Origin: Tetrahymena elliotti 4EA | Lineage: Eukaryota; Ciliophora; Oligohymenophorea; Hymenostomatida; Tetrahymenidae | Direction of reading: 5' to 3' | Length of the DNA stretch: 64,000 nucleotides | Assembly: GCA_000231825.2 (NCBI GenBank) | Contig: JH720303.1 | Span: 372,001-436,000 of the forward strand | Part shown: one piece after another, positions 37,224 to 51,600 of the stretch | Layout of the letters: each line of letters opens with the position of its first letter | How positions within the stretch are numbered: the stretch's first letter is position 1 | Made by a program: the position numbers and the translations under genes | Notes under the pieces: model-generated | The model's database searches: none | What the model was told of the DNA's origin: nothing | Seen by the model: only the letters and a program-made list of their open reading frames with translations

Positions 37224-38209
37224 TTTTTATGAAGTTGATATTAATACTTAATTTATAATTTTTTTGACCTATTTAATTATAAAAAAATTCAATTATTAAA
37301 TTATTAAAGCACAAAAAGTAAATTCTTTTGAAATTCTATAGAATTTTTTCTGAAAAAATCGATGAAAAATTTGATGTAAAGACATTAATTTTGGTTTGAT
37401 ATCTCATAAATTCATGTAGATTTTGAAATAGATTCGCAATCTATTAATAACTGATTTGTAATAGAAGGAAAGACGAAATTTAAAATCTAAAAATATAAAA
37501 CAACTTATGTTTATTTAGACAATTTAGATTTTTTAAAGCAAAATTGTTAATCAATACGAAAATACATTTCGAATAAAAAATGAATTTCTTCTCATAAATT
37601 TATGTATTCAGTAAAAAGCAAATAAGTATTTCTAAGCCTTTATCCAAAAGTTGTAAATCTTATAAAGTTAAAAATCATTAATTTTTTGTTTGAACTTGCT
37701 TTGAATATATTATATTTTTATCAGCTACTTGATATCTCTTTGTAATCAGTTTTATTTTATTGAGATATTAAATATTCCTTTTAAAACTGTTTTTAAAAAC
37801 TGGAGATAAAAAATAAAAGAAATAAAATAGGTTTAAGAATTAAGCCATTATTTTTTAAAAATCAACATCATAATTAAGCTTGAAGTAAAGTTAAATTTTG
37901 ATATTAAAAATAATAATACATTAGATTTCTAATATTCTTTTTAAACAAACAATGAAATTATTTTTATTTTAAGCAATTTTAATTAAAATAAATAGATTTT
38001 TCTGAATTTAAATTAAACCTCAATTAATATATATATGAACAAAATTAATTTAGATATTTAATTTAAAAAAAAAATTATTTAATTAAATTCAAAAAGAAAT
38101 ATTTTTACAAACATTTATCTTTTTAAATTTTATTGATAGCAACAAACTCTTAAATTTTATTCAACAACTCTATTTTTAATGATAATTTTAGTAAAAATTA
38201 AATTTGTAT
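37224..38209. other. Intergenic AT-rich spacer
   Basis: About 1 kb of low-GC sequence between two minus-strand genes. No coding texture or RNA gene was seen. It should contain the cytochrome b5 promoter. Confidence 0.6.
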
Positions 38210-38992
38210 TCAAACATTAGTTTTTTGAATGTCTGCTAAATTTTCTTCTTGATTTTCTTACATTTTTGATTCTTGGTTAACATTGATTGTTAGATTACTA
38301 TTATTATTATTTTATTATTAAATTTTCTAGTTCTTTTTTAGCTTTTATTAATTAGGAGAAACAGCATCTCCTCCCTTCATTTGAGCTTCATCATTCATTT
38401 TATTTTTTTCATTTGAATTACTAATATCTTACTACTATTAAAGTCTCCCTTCTTTTTCCAACCTTTTGAAATACTTTTACATGTGGGATCTTACTTATAT
38501 AGGTTTTTTAGTTCCAATATACTCTGATATCTTTTTTAAATCTTTTTATTATAATATTATATTTATTATTGATAATTCATATTTAATTAGCTTTACCTTT
38601 TTTGCCAAATTTTTGCAGTGCTTCTTTGAATTTTGATTTTTCTTGATCTGTCCAATATACTTTCTATACTTTATTTTTTTCTTGTTTCTTTTCAATTTCT
38701 AGTAATTTAATGAAAATTTGTTAAGTCCTTGTATTTTTTTAAAAAATTCCGCCAAAAATATGAATCAGAAAATAAAAAAATAATATAAACTAAAATGCTT
38801 TTTACACTTTTTAACTGGAAGATTACTCAAGTAATAATCTAGATAATAATTTTAGTCAAGACTTTTATTGATATTAGCTTAATACAGTTCTTGGTATTGT
38901 TTGATTTGAATTTCAGATAATATTTCGCGATTTTCATAGATAGTTTATCTCATTTTATGATTTTTATCAGCATTTTCCATCATGCCAATCAT
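38210..38992 (-). CDS. SHAQKYF-class single Myb/SANT-repeat protein
   Basis: Three exons on the minus strand (38992-38806, 38698-38597, 38541-38210) give 206 aa. The middle and last exons encode one Myb repeat: a first helix beginning WTDQEKSKFKEAL, a turn KFGKKDLKKISEYIG, and a recognition helix in TKKPIQVRSHMQKYFKRL. The VRSHMQKYF segment corresponds to the SHAQKYF signature of plant and protist single-repeat Myb transcription factors. The second Trp is replaced by Leu (DLKK), and the third aromatic position is Tyr in QKYF. The remaining C-terminus is Gln/Asn-rich and probably disordered. The inferred role is sequence-specific DNA binding in the nucleus. Translation could start at the ATG at 38992 or at 38980 (MENADKN); the first is annotated. 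Both introns are supported by phase, the second with an AAG acceptor. Confidence 0.88.
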
Positions 38993-39645
38993 TCGGAAAA
39001 CCAATTTATCTAAGCAACTATTTAATAATTTATTTATTTAATGTAAAAGCCTTTCTTTTCCAACCAAATTTTAATGATTCAAATAACTTAATTTAAAATG
39101 ATTAATTAATTACTCTAATGCAGATTCATAGTTTTCATGACACTAAGAAATGTAAGCCTAACTAAGAAGCCTGTTGTTATCATTAAGGTAATCTGTTATT
39201 TTTTAAGAAATAGATTGGTTTTGCTAATTTTAGTTCTATTGCTACAAAATAGGAATTTGCTAAATATTTGGATTGTTAATTTATCTCATAATTTTTTAAA
39301 GAAATCTATTTTTGAGTTTTGTAGAATATTTATTTTGTTTGCTTCTTTGTTTTAAGTATTTTTTGAAGGTTAAAACGACAGAATAATTATAATATTGATA
39401 ATAACAATAAAAATGTTTTATTCTTTAATACAGCAAAAAAATTATTATATTTTTAATGGATTGATAAATTATTAAATTGAATTATATTTTGTAATGAAAC
39501 TAACTAACTTACATACATTCATTTTATGATCAAATGCAAAGCCAAATAAGATTTAAATTGAAATTTAAATGATGATTGGTATATATACATAAAATATTAT
39601 TTTCTATTTAAAAATATTTAAATTTTTAAAATGAAGAGTTTTAAC
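38993..39645. other. Intergenic region with a possible short plus-strand ORF
   Basis: The segment 39118-39330 has more GC than its surroundings and contains a short Cys-containing frame (KKCKPNQEACCYH) followed by a canonical intron (39188-39233) and a stretch reading ATKQEFAKYLDCQ. The two pieces do not join in phase, so no gene is called. Confidence 0.4.
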
Positions 39646-42600
39646 TCAGTCATTATATTCAAACTAGACTTCATCATCTGGTTGCTATGTAATTACTTGT
39701 TCTATCTTTGAATCAAATTTCATTTATGTGTCCTTAAGTTTATCATTAATTTCCTTTAGCTATTTATGTTAAAATTAGAGTTATTTCTAGCCATTGAATA
39801 TAAAAATAATAAATTACATTTTCAATAACCTAAATGTGGACTTGCCTTAATTCTTCATCTTCTTTTCTCTGCACAGACCATGTTTTATTTACAGGGAACC
39901 AACCTAAATCACTGCCTTATATTTTATTAATTACATAAGATTCATCTCCATTATATTCAGTGCTATCCTTAGACTCCAAATAAGCTCTGTAATATATATA
40001 GTTCCACATATAATGCTCATACTTTTATTTAAAATAAGTTTAAATTGGATGAATATCATAACAAAAATAAGAAAATACCTTAATATGATACATGTATCCT
40101 TTTTTCTCTTAGGCTTTATCTAAAATTTCTCTATGGATACCACAGACAAAGCAATAGAATTTTTCATCTTCTTCTCTATTGGACATGTCATCTTTGAGTG
40201 ATTTAAACTTATCGACAATAATACCTAAATGAATTTAAAAAATTAGAATAAATGAATAAAGTAAGAGAAAATATATTTTTTATTTACCTTTCAAGATATT
40301 AATTAATATGAATAACAGGACAATATTTGTAATTGTATCAAAAACAAATCTTGAGAAATAGACAGATGTATATTATTCAAGTGTTCCATTATAATTTGTA
40401 CTTTAAAGATTAGTTAAGGTGGGAGGATCTGAATTCTCAGCATAAAAAATTAAACTGTTTGGTTCCTTCATACTAGTACCAACACCACCATTTTGCTTAA
40501 ATGTCCAATCAAAAACTGTGATAAAACATCTCCACAATGATTCACATCTATTATCCCTGAAATGATCATTGAAATAAATGTAAGCAATTAAACTGAAGTA
40601 ATATTAGAAGATTATGAATAAGAGAAGTAGTAAAAAGATTTCTCCTTTTGGTATCCAGACTGCAGCCACAACATTCTTTAATACTTTAGTTCTAAGGAGA
40701 TCAGTTAAGCAACCTAGAAACAAATTAGAGTTAAGAGAAAAATTAAGTAATAAATAAGATTTTTAAAATTTACCAGCAAATAAAAATGGATGTACGGTCA
40801 GACCAAAAATGACAACTGCTGTGTTAAAAGTGTAGTAAACGATTTCATAATCTTAAAGCATGATAATTACACTCTTTAAAGCATTAATAACAAATTGCAT
40901 TAATTTTTTAATAACTTCTATAAGATGAGAAGTAAGGACTGCAAGCCATTTTAAAGGTTTTATATTTTCATCATCGTCATCATCATCATTTTTATCTTTT
41001 TTCTTTTTTATCTTATAAGAGTTGTAATATTCTTCCCAAATATCTCCAACTAAAATAGGTGCCTTTTTCATCAGGAAAACTGCCACGACAATCGAATAAA
41101 ATATAATCGTTATAGTACCAAGAGTGATTATGTAACTTTCAGTATCTAAAATAGTTCATAAATAAATATTTAATAAATAAATTATATAAATAAATAAATA
41201 AGTAATAAATAAAAATTTATATACTTGTTTAGCTTTTAATATAGAAAAGTCTTGGATCAAACAATCTCTCATCTTTGAGGGAGTCTTTATTTTGCTTTTA
41301 TTCATCGGTAGCAAAGAAAGCACTGTAACTAAACAAGATAATAATATTGATTGCACTGGCAAAGAAGAAAGCTATTCTTTCCCATAAACGAACATGAGAT
41401 GCCAAAAAACCAAGAGCTTTATATTTTTCAAAGATTTAACGTAATGTCTCTTCATGTTACATAACTTTAATCATATCATCAGATTTTTACATCAAATGAG
41501 ATAATTAAGTCTTAACGGATGTACGTGGGACTGTCTCACGGAAATCCTCATTTGATTCTTCTGGGAGCATTTTACAGAAAGGTAAAATAGGAAAATAAAT
41601 AAATTAAAGTTGTTAATCACGAACAATTTCTATTCTTCCAACTTATTCTTTGAAGAATTTGATTGCATTCTTTTTTGTTTCTTTGTTTTCTTATTCAATA
41701 ATTTACTGCTCTTATTCTTCTATCATTTTTTTATCACCTAATGTTTTTGCTTTTTTATACACATCTTTCAAAGCCCCAAAGCCCAAACCAATAAATGCCT
41801 TACCCACTTTTGTTAAATCCATCAAAATATTATTTTAAAGCAATCCTGATAGGCCTCCTTTTTCTTCTTCTTTTGCAAATTCATCAAAAAATTCCTTAAT
41901 TTCATCATCTTCCTCATCAAGACCCTTTTTGTTTTCTAAGTAAAGATTTACTAAAATGTATAAATTAAAGCCATTTTCTATGATAAGCTCATAATATTCT
42001 GGTGGTTTTTTAGGGTCTATTTCATCATCTGCCCTGTTAAAGATTGAATATACATAGCCTTTTTCATATTTTTGATAGAGGGAATAAATTCTTGACAAGT
42101 TGTTAGTTAAAACATTCAGAGGGATAGCTCTCACAATCTTTGTTACAAATTCTTTAGAATTTATGTTGCATTCAAGCAAACTGACGATAGTGATTAAACA
42201 TTTGTTTTTTAAACGAGCTAGTTTACCTAGATGGAGGGGGAATTGATCTTAAGATTCTTTTGCGAAAATAAAACATATTAATTAAAAATAATGAATAAAT
42301 TGAAGAATAAATATGTTTACCATCTTTATCAGTAAATAAGAATCCTGATTAGTTATTATCAGGGTCAGCTAATTTAACAGATTTTTCTTTCATAGTTGCT
42401 GTTTTACTAATTTTTGAATCCATTAATCCAGATTTTTTGATAAACTATGAATTTGACTATTCAATTTATCCTAAAAAGTTTTAATGTTACAGTTCAGCAA
42501 TATCCAAAATTTTTTTATCTCCACTCAATATGAGGACAGCATAATCCAAAAATTTACTGCTGATTATACACTACTGGTTTCCTTGACAAGGTCCTATTTG

Positions 42601-45600
42601 TTTAGATAAAATCATAAAATATAAAATAAACTATTTCTAAATTTCAAAAAGAGATTTTTACCCTGGATAAACTCAGTTAATGTGTCAAAACACTGGATGA
42701 CTGTTTCATAGTTTTCATTGTGAATTTTGTAAGTTGACAATAACTTAATAATTTAAATTATGAAATTGTATGATTTTTTATTTGTTTTTTGGTCTCTCAT
42801 TAAGTTTTGGAGATTGTTGTTATGTCCTTCACAAAATAGCTAGAGTAATCTTAAAATTTTCAAGATGATTTTATCTGATTTTTTACCAATAATATACTTC
42901 TATCCTGTAGTCTCTTACATAATTTGATCATTCAAGATATTATAAATCTTCAAGAAGAATTTTTCAGAAAATTCAGAATACAAGCTGGAATAGAAGAACT
43001 CATAAATAGTCTTTTAAACAGTTTAATTACCACCATCGAGAATGAGAATGAGAAATTTGATAATATAATACAGTAAATCATTTTCAACTGTCATTTAATC
43101 ACTAGAAATTAAAAGAAGGCAGATCTTGGTGGCATTTAATTTATCTAACATAATCTATCTTTCAAATTATTCTTCTTCTTATTTTTCTTATTCTTCATCA
43201 TCCAATTCATCTTCATCCTCGAGTTTTAAGATGTTTGATAAAGATTTAATAGTAAATATGATATCATTCTTATCTGAGTGATTCTTCTCCCAAAATTCAA
43301 TATAATCTATTATCATTTAACAAAAAAAAGTAAATATTTTTAGTTGAATTCTAAAAGAAATTTTCAAAATTGAAAAAAGATTTTACTTAAACATTTGGTA
43401 ATCATGTCTTCTGAGTTTAACAAAATATCTTTTTGATGGTCTTTCAAGTCTGCCATGAAAATATTTTATACATTAAGAATGTTATTTGAAAGCAAACTCT
43501 TTTCCTTTTCAATTTTATTTTCAATCTCTTTGCTTTCTTTTAATATTTCAATTAGATTATCCCATTATTCCTTGATTTATATATTTAATAGAGCCTAATC
43601 TATTGGCTTCGTGTTGCTAATATGCTTGTTAAGATTAACTGTGAGAAGTTTATTGTTACTTAATCTGTTTGAGTTAGCCTTTTCAATGCCCTGCATGTCT
43701 TCTTCTGCAATATTATTCTTTTGAATTTAGAAATTAATCATATCTTTATCTAAATTTTTATCATTATTTTCTTAAGATGGTGAATTTTGTTAGAGCAAAG
43801 GACTTCCTCTATCTCCATTTTTTTTTAATTTTAAAAGAGAACTGTTATTGTTAACATTGAAGGTACTTTATTTCTTCTTAAGTTTTTCTCCTTCAAAGCT
43901 CATATCATCTTAATCTGGGTTCTTTGATCTACTAGTAACACTTCCTGCTCTTTTTACATTTTACATTTAGAATGAGTTTTGTCTTCTACTGTTAAGGGAA
44001 GAAAGGCTGTCCAAACGACTATTTTCTAGTCTAACTGCAAACTAGCCCATTTCAGAATCCTTATTTTAAAGTAATTCATCTTCTTAATCTTTAATAAAAC
44101 TAAAAGTTTTTGGTATAGGAACTGAATAAAAATTGCTTAGTCTCAATAGATTTCTATATTTAGCATCTTTAGCAGTAAAAATGAGTTCCTTCTCTTTTTG
44201 GAAACTTTATAAATAAAATGTGTTTCATCAATAAATAAATAATTAGAGAAAAAATAATAAATTATACATTTCCACTTGACGAATGTATTCATTAGTAAAC
44301 TTCTAAAATTAATTTTTGGAATTATTTAAGAAATCCTATGATTCTGTAATCTATAAATTTTATTCTCTTAAAAATAGTTCAGAATAGATATTAATTAAAG
44401 GAATGATCCTGTCAATTAGAGTTATTTAGAATTTAAAATGATAAAGTCTTTCTTCCTTGAATCTATCAGTAATTAGTTATATAAATTCTATCAATTATTT
44501 ATTTCCACGGAATTAGCTTTCAATGTAATCTTTTTGGCTCCTTGTTAGATAGTAGAGTAATATTTTTAACATTTTTTTTTACTTTTTATAGCATTCAATA
44601 AGAGTTTCCTCATTTTACTGTGATCTTTCATATCCGATGCTCTCTCTCTAGTATTTGTTTAATTCTTCAAACAAATTTTCAGCCGTAACAACTTTATTCA
44701 TTTTAGAAATCAAAGATATATCACTGTCCTTGTCTAATCCTTTTGACATTAACTATTAAGTAATAAGATTGTCAATAAATTCCTCTTTGAAAATGATTTA
44801 AAAATTACTCTAATTAGAATTTCTTTGTAAAGTTTCAAGTTAGGTTCTTTGTCAAAGAATTTATAACCATTTTCATCTTATTCTTCATTATTTTTGTTAA
44901 ATGGCTAATTGATATCAAAGAATATTAAATTGATTGATAAGTTATTGTTAAAAAATTTACATTAATTTTAGAAGAAATTCTATCATCAAATAGAATTTTG
45001 ATAACCATCGATTGCATAATTTTGCTTTACTTATCATCCTTGTCTGTTACAGTTTTAATAATAATATCAAAAATATTCAAAAACTCTTGGTATTTTCCAT
45101 GGTTAACTATAAAATCAGCAATGAATTTTAAATCTTCAGCTCTTAGTTATGTGCAGATGTTGACATTACCTTTAATTATCTCTTCAATTAATGGAAGCTG
45201 ACCAAAGTTAAAGTCTTAGAATTGTATAATTAATTTAAATATTTTCTCAAATAATAACCTATTTTATTTAAGTAAAAATAAGCATATAAATTTATAAATT
45301 ATTTTTACTCTTAATGAACATCATTATATTTGCAAAATAGGACTAGAATCTCATAGCAGTAGTTAACCATCTATATTATTTGGCTAATTTTTTCGCTTCT
45401 ATTCTATTGGTTGTTAAAGAATATTTCTTTTTAGCTGTGGAACAAAATCATAGATCTTTCAATCAGCTATAAGATATTTTCATCTCCTCTAATATGCTTA
45501 AATATGCTCTATGATACCTTCATTTACTATTTTCTTTTATTTTTAAAAATTTTTAAAAAATCTAAATGGATCTAATAAAAATTAAGTTCGCTTACCTCTC

Positions 45601-48600
45601 TTCTGAAATTTCCTCAGTTTCTTCTGAAAAGAAATCTAATTGAGTTTTAATCTATTGTAGACAATCTAAACATTGAGTCATTTTTATATCACTTTCTTTG
45701 TTTTGCGAAATTTGTAACCAAATTTAACTGTTTTAAATAAGATTCTTTAGTCTACTAACTTAATAGCTGAGTACTTAATAATTTTTCTTGCTTTCATTTG
45801 TAAGAAGCAGTTCTATTTTAGAAATATTGCCAATCAATTCACTTTTTTAGGAAGAAAATCTTTTTATAAGGTTCATAATTTCATTGCTTAAGCTTGGATT
45901 ATCTGCAAAGTAAAAACTGATTAGCAAAGTTTCCATGAAAGATCTATCTAAAATTTCATCAAACGATTTGGGAGGAACTTTATCAGTGTAGTTAACAAAC
46001 TTTTTTTTTAAAATTAAATTTTTTATTAAAATAATATCAATTGTTAATATTTATTTACTTGTCTCCTATTTTTATATACTTTGCCAACTTCAAATGGGTC
46101 TTCAGGTAGGAGAGAGCAAAAGTTTTACTTTTTTTCAGATTTTAGTTAAACAGTTTTACTTTAAGACTAAAAGTAGTTCTTTTTAAAGAAAGAAATTGTA
46201 TTATCTAAATAGAAGTCTTGCTAGACATTCAGTAATTCTTAGAAAATTTAACAGATTTCAATTTTAATTCCTGTCTCAAAATCTTCTTCTTAATCTTTTT
46301 TAAGCTCCTCCTTAGATAAATAAGTCTTGTTAGTGTACTTATTTAAAACCTTTTTGAGACCTTGAATTTTCTTAAAAAGTGGATCGGTAACAATATCAGC
46401 ACTAACATCATCTAAACCAGCATTTTTCTTTTTTGTATCATTTTTTTTCTCTTTACCACCAGCTTTTGTACCCATTTTAAACATATCTTCAAATCCCTTT
46501 CCTAATACACTGATACCTAATTTTAATTAATGAATAAAATCAATAAACAATAATCTAAATTTGTGTAATTTTATATACCTCCTTTCAAAAAATTAATGTT
46601 AATGATGTCTTTAGATTTTTCTTCAGTTCTTCTTACAATTTTAAGATCTTGTAAAGTCTATTGGTAAAACTAATCAAATTCCAATATTTTAACACAAATT
46701 TCAATAAGTCGCTCTACTTCGGTTTTAGGTATCGGCTCTTCTTTTTTTGTAAGCCCTTGTAGACCTTGCATAAATGTTTTTTAAGTTTTTTTTCTAAATT
46801 CTTAAACTGGCATATCTAATTCTAAATTGAAAATTCCAAATTTAAGCATCATTTTTAACATTTTAATAACTTCGTATGTCATGGCATTAAATATTTTATC
46901 TTAAGTGTCATTTTCAACCTTTTCTAGTAGCTTTTCTTTTTCCATTAAAACACTTAATAAATCTGTCTTTAATTTTTTAAGACTATTTATTTCATTTTAA
47001 TCTTATTCATTTATGGTTGCAAGCAGCTCCTGCCCTTCAACTTTTTAAAGCAAACATAAAGCTTCTTAGTTGTTTTGATTTAACTTATTTAATTTACTAG
47101 CTTATGGCTATATTTATAAATTTTACAACTCAATACCATTCTAATTATTATTAGGTGATTCCCTGTATGTAAAGCTTGTCACTCTTTTTCTTTCTTATAA
47201 AAACTTATCATTGTATAGCTATTCAGCTTCAGAATCAATAATTCTAATAAAATTTGGTTTTATCTAAATAGTTCTTGGTTCCTTATCTATTTATCACATA
47301 TTAAACAATGAAATGTAAGTCTTAATTATAAATAAATATATTTACCCAAATAAATATAGTGAATGAGCTTAAGGAAAGCAGCTTTGACTTATTCATCATT
47401 AATAAGTTTGTTATCTACATTCTCAATAAGAGTTTTCAATGGAAATATCTCCATGAAATAATTACAGCAGTTATAGTTACGATTCAAGCAAAGATTTGCA
47501 TATAAATTGAGTTAATTCATTAAAAAATTGTTATTTGTATTTTTTTTTCTTAATTTCATATGTTAGTTTTATTCGCCCTCATGATTCATTTCTTATTCAG
47601 CAGCAACACCATCTTAATCAAAATCGTTTTAATCTAAATAATCCTAGTTTTCATCAAGCATCAAAAACTATACTAATTCAATATTCTTATCCTCAATCTT
47701 CAATAATTAAAAAAATAGTTCTTTAAATAATAAATTTACTAAATATATTTTACTTCTTCAAATAACTGAATAGTTAAAGACTCGCCTCCCTAAAGTTTTA
47801 TTTAAAACAGCGGGGAAAGAGAATTATTCTATTACTTAACAATTAGATTACTAAAAATAACTTCTTAATTGTTAAAAATGGCTCTATCGACATATTTACA
47901 AAACTATGTAAGAAGTTTAATGATGTCATTCTTCCTCTAGCCTTAATATGAAATCAATTTATTTATTATCATATTTAAGTGAGTGGTTTTTTCTTCACCA
48001 ACACTAACATAACTTCCAGTTTATTTAATATCACTTGGAGAAGGTGATAGTTAAGGAGGAGCAATTCTACTAGGCTTCCTTTAAGTCTTTCTTTAATAAA
48101 CAGGGAGAGAAAATCTTTAAATAATCATTCTATTAAACTTAAAAAAGTTGATTAAGCTTTCACAAACAATATCTTGAGATCCTACTTGCTTCTAAAATTC
48201 ACTCATAAATTTGAACAGATATTCTTGATTTTATTTATTGTCAAAGCACACGTTCTAAAATATCTTATATATGAGTATGCTGATGCCATACTTTTTTATT
48301 AAAACATCCTCCTCCATTTTTTCTAGTTTTTTTTTGCTTGGGCCATCTTAAATTTCAAAAAATAAATGAACTAAATAAATAAATATAAATTTTTTTAATA
48401 CTTTCTGAATTCTAATATTATAAAATTCCATTCTAGCTTCTACTTAAGCCAACATTTTATTCATTTCTTAATCTTTCAGTAAAATCTTCCATGTTAAAAG
48501 CCTTCTATAATTCCTCTCGAGGATATGTCTTAAATAACAATAGGCATAAGATACCAATGACATGTTATTCTCTTAAAATCTTTATAATTTTAAAAATTAA

Positions 48601-51600
48601 TTAATCAAATAATAGTGTTTTTGTTTTACATTTGAACGCTCAATAGATGGTTTTCCATATTCTTCAGTAACTGAGATATTAGAAGTAAGAGTGTTGCAAA
48701 TAAATGCATCAATATCTCTAAGAACTTATTTTATTCTTGAAAACATATACTCATAAGTTGATCTATTATTTTAAAACTTCTCTAACACTTATTTCTAACC
48801 CTGAAGAAAAAAAAATTTTAATTCATCATTATTTGGTTAAAAATCAATTTACAATTCTGTTGATGAATTTTATAGATTCTGTAAGAATAGGGACACAACA
48901 CAAGAGGAAGTTAATTTCCCAATTATCATCAAAGTTGGCTTTCTTCATTTTGAAAATATTAAATTGACTTTCTTTTTTTAATAAATATTTAGATTAATTA
49001 ACTAATTCTACTGGGAGTGATTATTTTTACATTATTCGCACATTTTAATCTGACACTTATTTTCTTCTACAAGTTTAAGCTAGTCAATACCTATATAACC
49101 ATCAATAGCTTTGCTTTTTAGGCAATAAAAACTGTCTTTTGAAATGTATTTCTGTTTTGAAAACGTATTTTAATTTGATGATATAGCCTGAACAGATACA
49201 AAATTAAACAGAGTCTATGGTGTTGGTCTTGAAGTTAAAACCATTTCGATTTCCTGTTAAAAATAAATTATTCAAATTTAATATGAGATATTTTTGGAAT
49301 TTGTTTACTCCTTTATTATTTTTTTGAATAGATAAATACTTTCCTGTTGCAAAATGTCTCAGACGGTAATTTTGCTTCCATTCTAAGAAACCTCCCACTG
49401 CAAAATATTCACTTTCGATCTTCCATAATCCCTAAGTGTTTAAATTTTATGATTTTTAATTTTTATCTTGCAATTTAGCTTCTTCATCATCGGAATCGTT
49501 TTCTTCAACTTAATTTGCTTAACCCTTTTCATTTTTATATTGAGATGGTATTGTTCTAAATTTTTAACCTTCATCTTTCTTATCAAAATTATTCATATCA
49601 TCCTGATTTTAATGAACTAAAGCAACTTGTGCATTATGAAAAATATCTATTTCTAAATTTTTAATATTAGTATCTAAGTTTTTATCATAATCTTCTTCTT
49701 CATAGAATTCATGAGATTAGTTTAAAACCCCGCTTTGTTATCTAGAATACCTTGAACCACTAACAGAAGCGACAGGATTTTGGTCTTCTACCTAAAGGGT
49801 TTACATTTTATGATAATTAGGAGTAAGGAATTCTCCTTGAGTAAACTATCTTTACACTTTTCCCACAATACTTGTGGATTTTTGATATAATTTTTCAACA
49901 GCATTACTATTTGTGGGAAGATTGGTTTGAGCAACAGGAGAAAATTAAATTTATTGGTTTTGGTTTTGTGGAGAAATTAATTAATTTGGTTAATCAATAT
50001 TTGAAACTTAGCTATTTTATAGAAAAGATTTATTTTTATTTATATTAGTTTCTGAAGCATTGCTATTAAGGTTGTTTGATTATTACTAATCAGAGCTAGA
50101 ATAAATAATATTTTTTATTCTTTAATAAATGTTAACTGTCCTAGATGTAGAGAATTAGTACTAATTTATTGATAAAACAATTAAAATTAACCTAAATTAA
50201 AAAAAATAAATATCTTTATTTACATGGTATTCTGATAAATTTAACCATACTGAATCTCCTACATTCATATAATATGATTTATCTGATAACTCAGGTTGCT
50301 AAAATATATTTATCCTATTTGTAAACAAATTATTAAATTTTAAAAAACTTGTCAAGTATTAATTCAAAATAAGTTAAAAATAAAATCTTCAAATAAATAA
50401 TTTAGGTAAGATCCAAAAAGAACTTTGTTTTATTAATTTTTACCTCCACCTGCAATTAGTTTCTAAATTTGCATAGATTTTACCATAGGAAGATTCATCT
50501 TAAAGCGCATTTATTTAATTAATTTATTTTTATCCTGAATAATCAGTAAAAATGTAGGGCTTGCGATTATGGATAGGTTTAGAACTGACGATGTAAAGAT
50601 TATCTTTGTTAAATACAGCATTTGAAGTAGTTTAGCGCTAGTTTTAAAACATTAGACAAGGCATGAATTTAAACAAACAATTTTAATCAGGGAAGTCGAC
50701 AAATTTAAATCTTTTTAAGTTAATAAAAAATTTGTGAATTTTATTGAAAAAAAAATTGTGGTGTTTTTTCATAGTTATTTTCTACCTTAATAATTTAATT
50801 TCTAAACACAATTCGAAATGGTAAACAAAATCAAATATAAAAATTGCTTACATGTAATTATCTTAGTTTGTATCATCCACAGAAAGATATTTTAGAGATG
50901 CTTTATGTACCAAATGAAAAGAAGATGTTGAGAAGGAGACAGGAGTGCCTTTTAGCTTGTTGAAGTTTAAGATATTTGCACTAAACTCACCTTCTATGTT
51001 CTACTGCAAAGTCTATATTTTATTCTTACGATCTTATAACTCTATTTTATGAACAAAAAAACATATTCAAATAAACTATAGAAAGTATTTCATCCTCTTA
51101 AGAATAAAATTTAAACAATAGTTTCATTCTCCATATTGTATTTTTAAAACTATAATAAGATTGATATTAATTATATTATCTATCAATCAACCAATTAACC
51201 AAACATAAATCTAATTAATTAATTTGTTATTGAAAATAATTTTGTGTGTTGCAAAAATAATGCTTTGATTTGAGTACTGTTTGACTTTTATGAAAAAAAT
51301 CTTTTTGTTTAAAACAAATTTAGACGTTTAAATATTTGAAATGTAATCAATGTTAAATGAATTTACTCTCATTTCCTTGATTTTTTTTAGACTCGGGAAA
51401 AACAAATTAACGGAGAAGCTAGCTTTGATATTTATATTCCATAGTAGGTAGAATCATAAAAACAGAATTAAAAAAATCTAGATCACGTTATCCACATGCT
51501 GATTTAAATTCTTTCAACTTAATTGTCTTAGAAGAGAAACCATCAGAGTAAATATAGCAATCTGTAAACTCTGCTAATGATATAGTAATCAATGATCCAT

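Noticed and set aside
39137..39355. Short plus-strand frame, and a Cys-containing alternative starting near 39118
   Set aside because: The exon pieces do not join in a common phase and the standard-code frame is hydrophobic without support.
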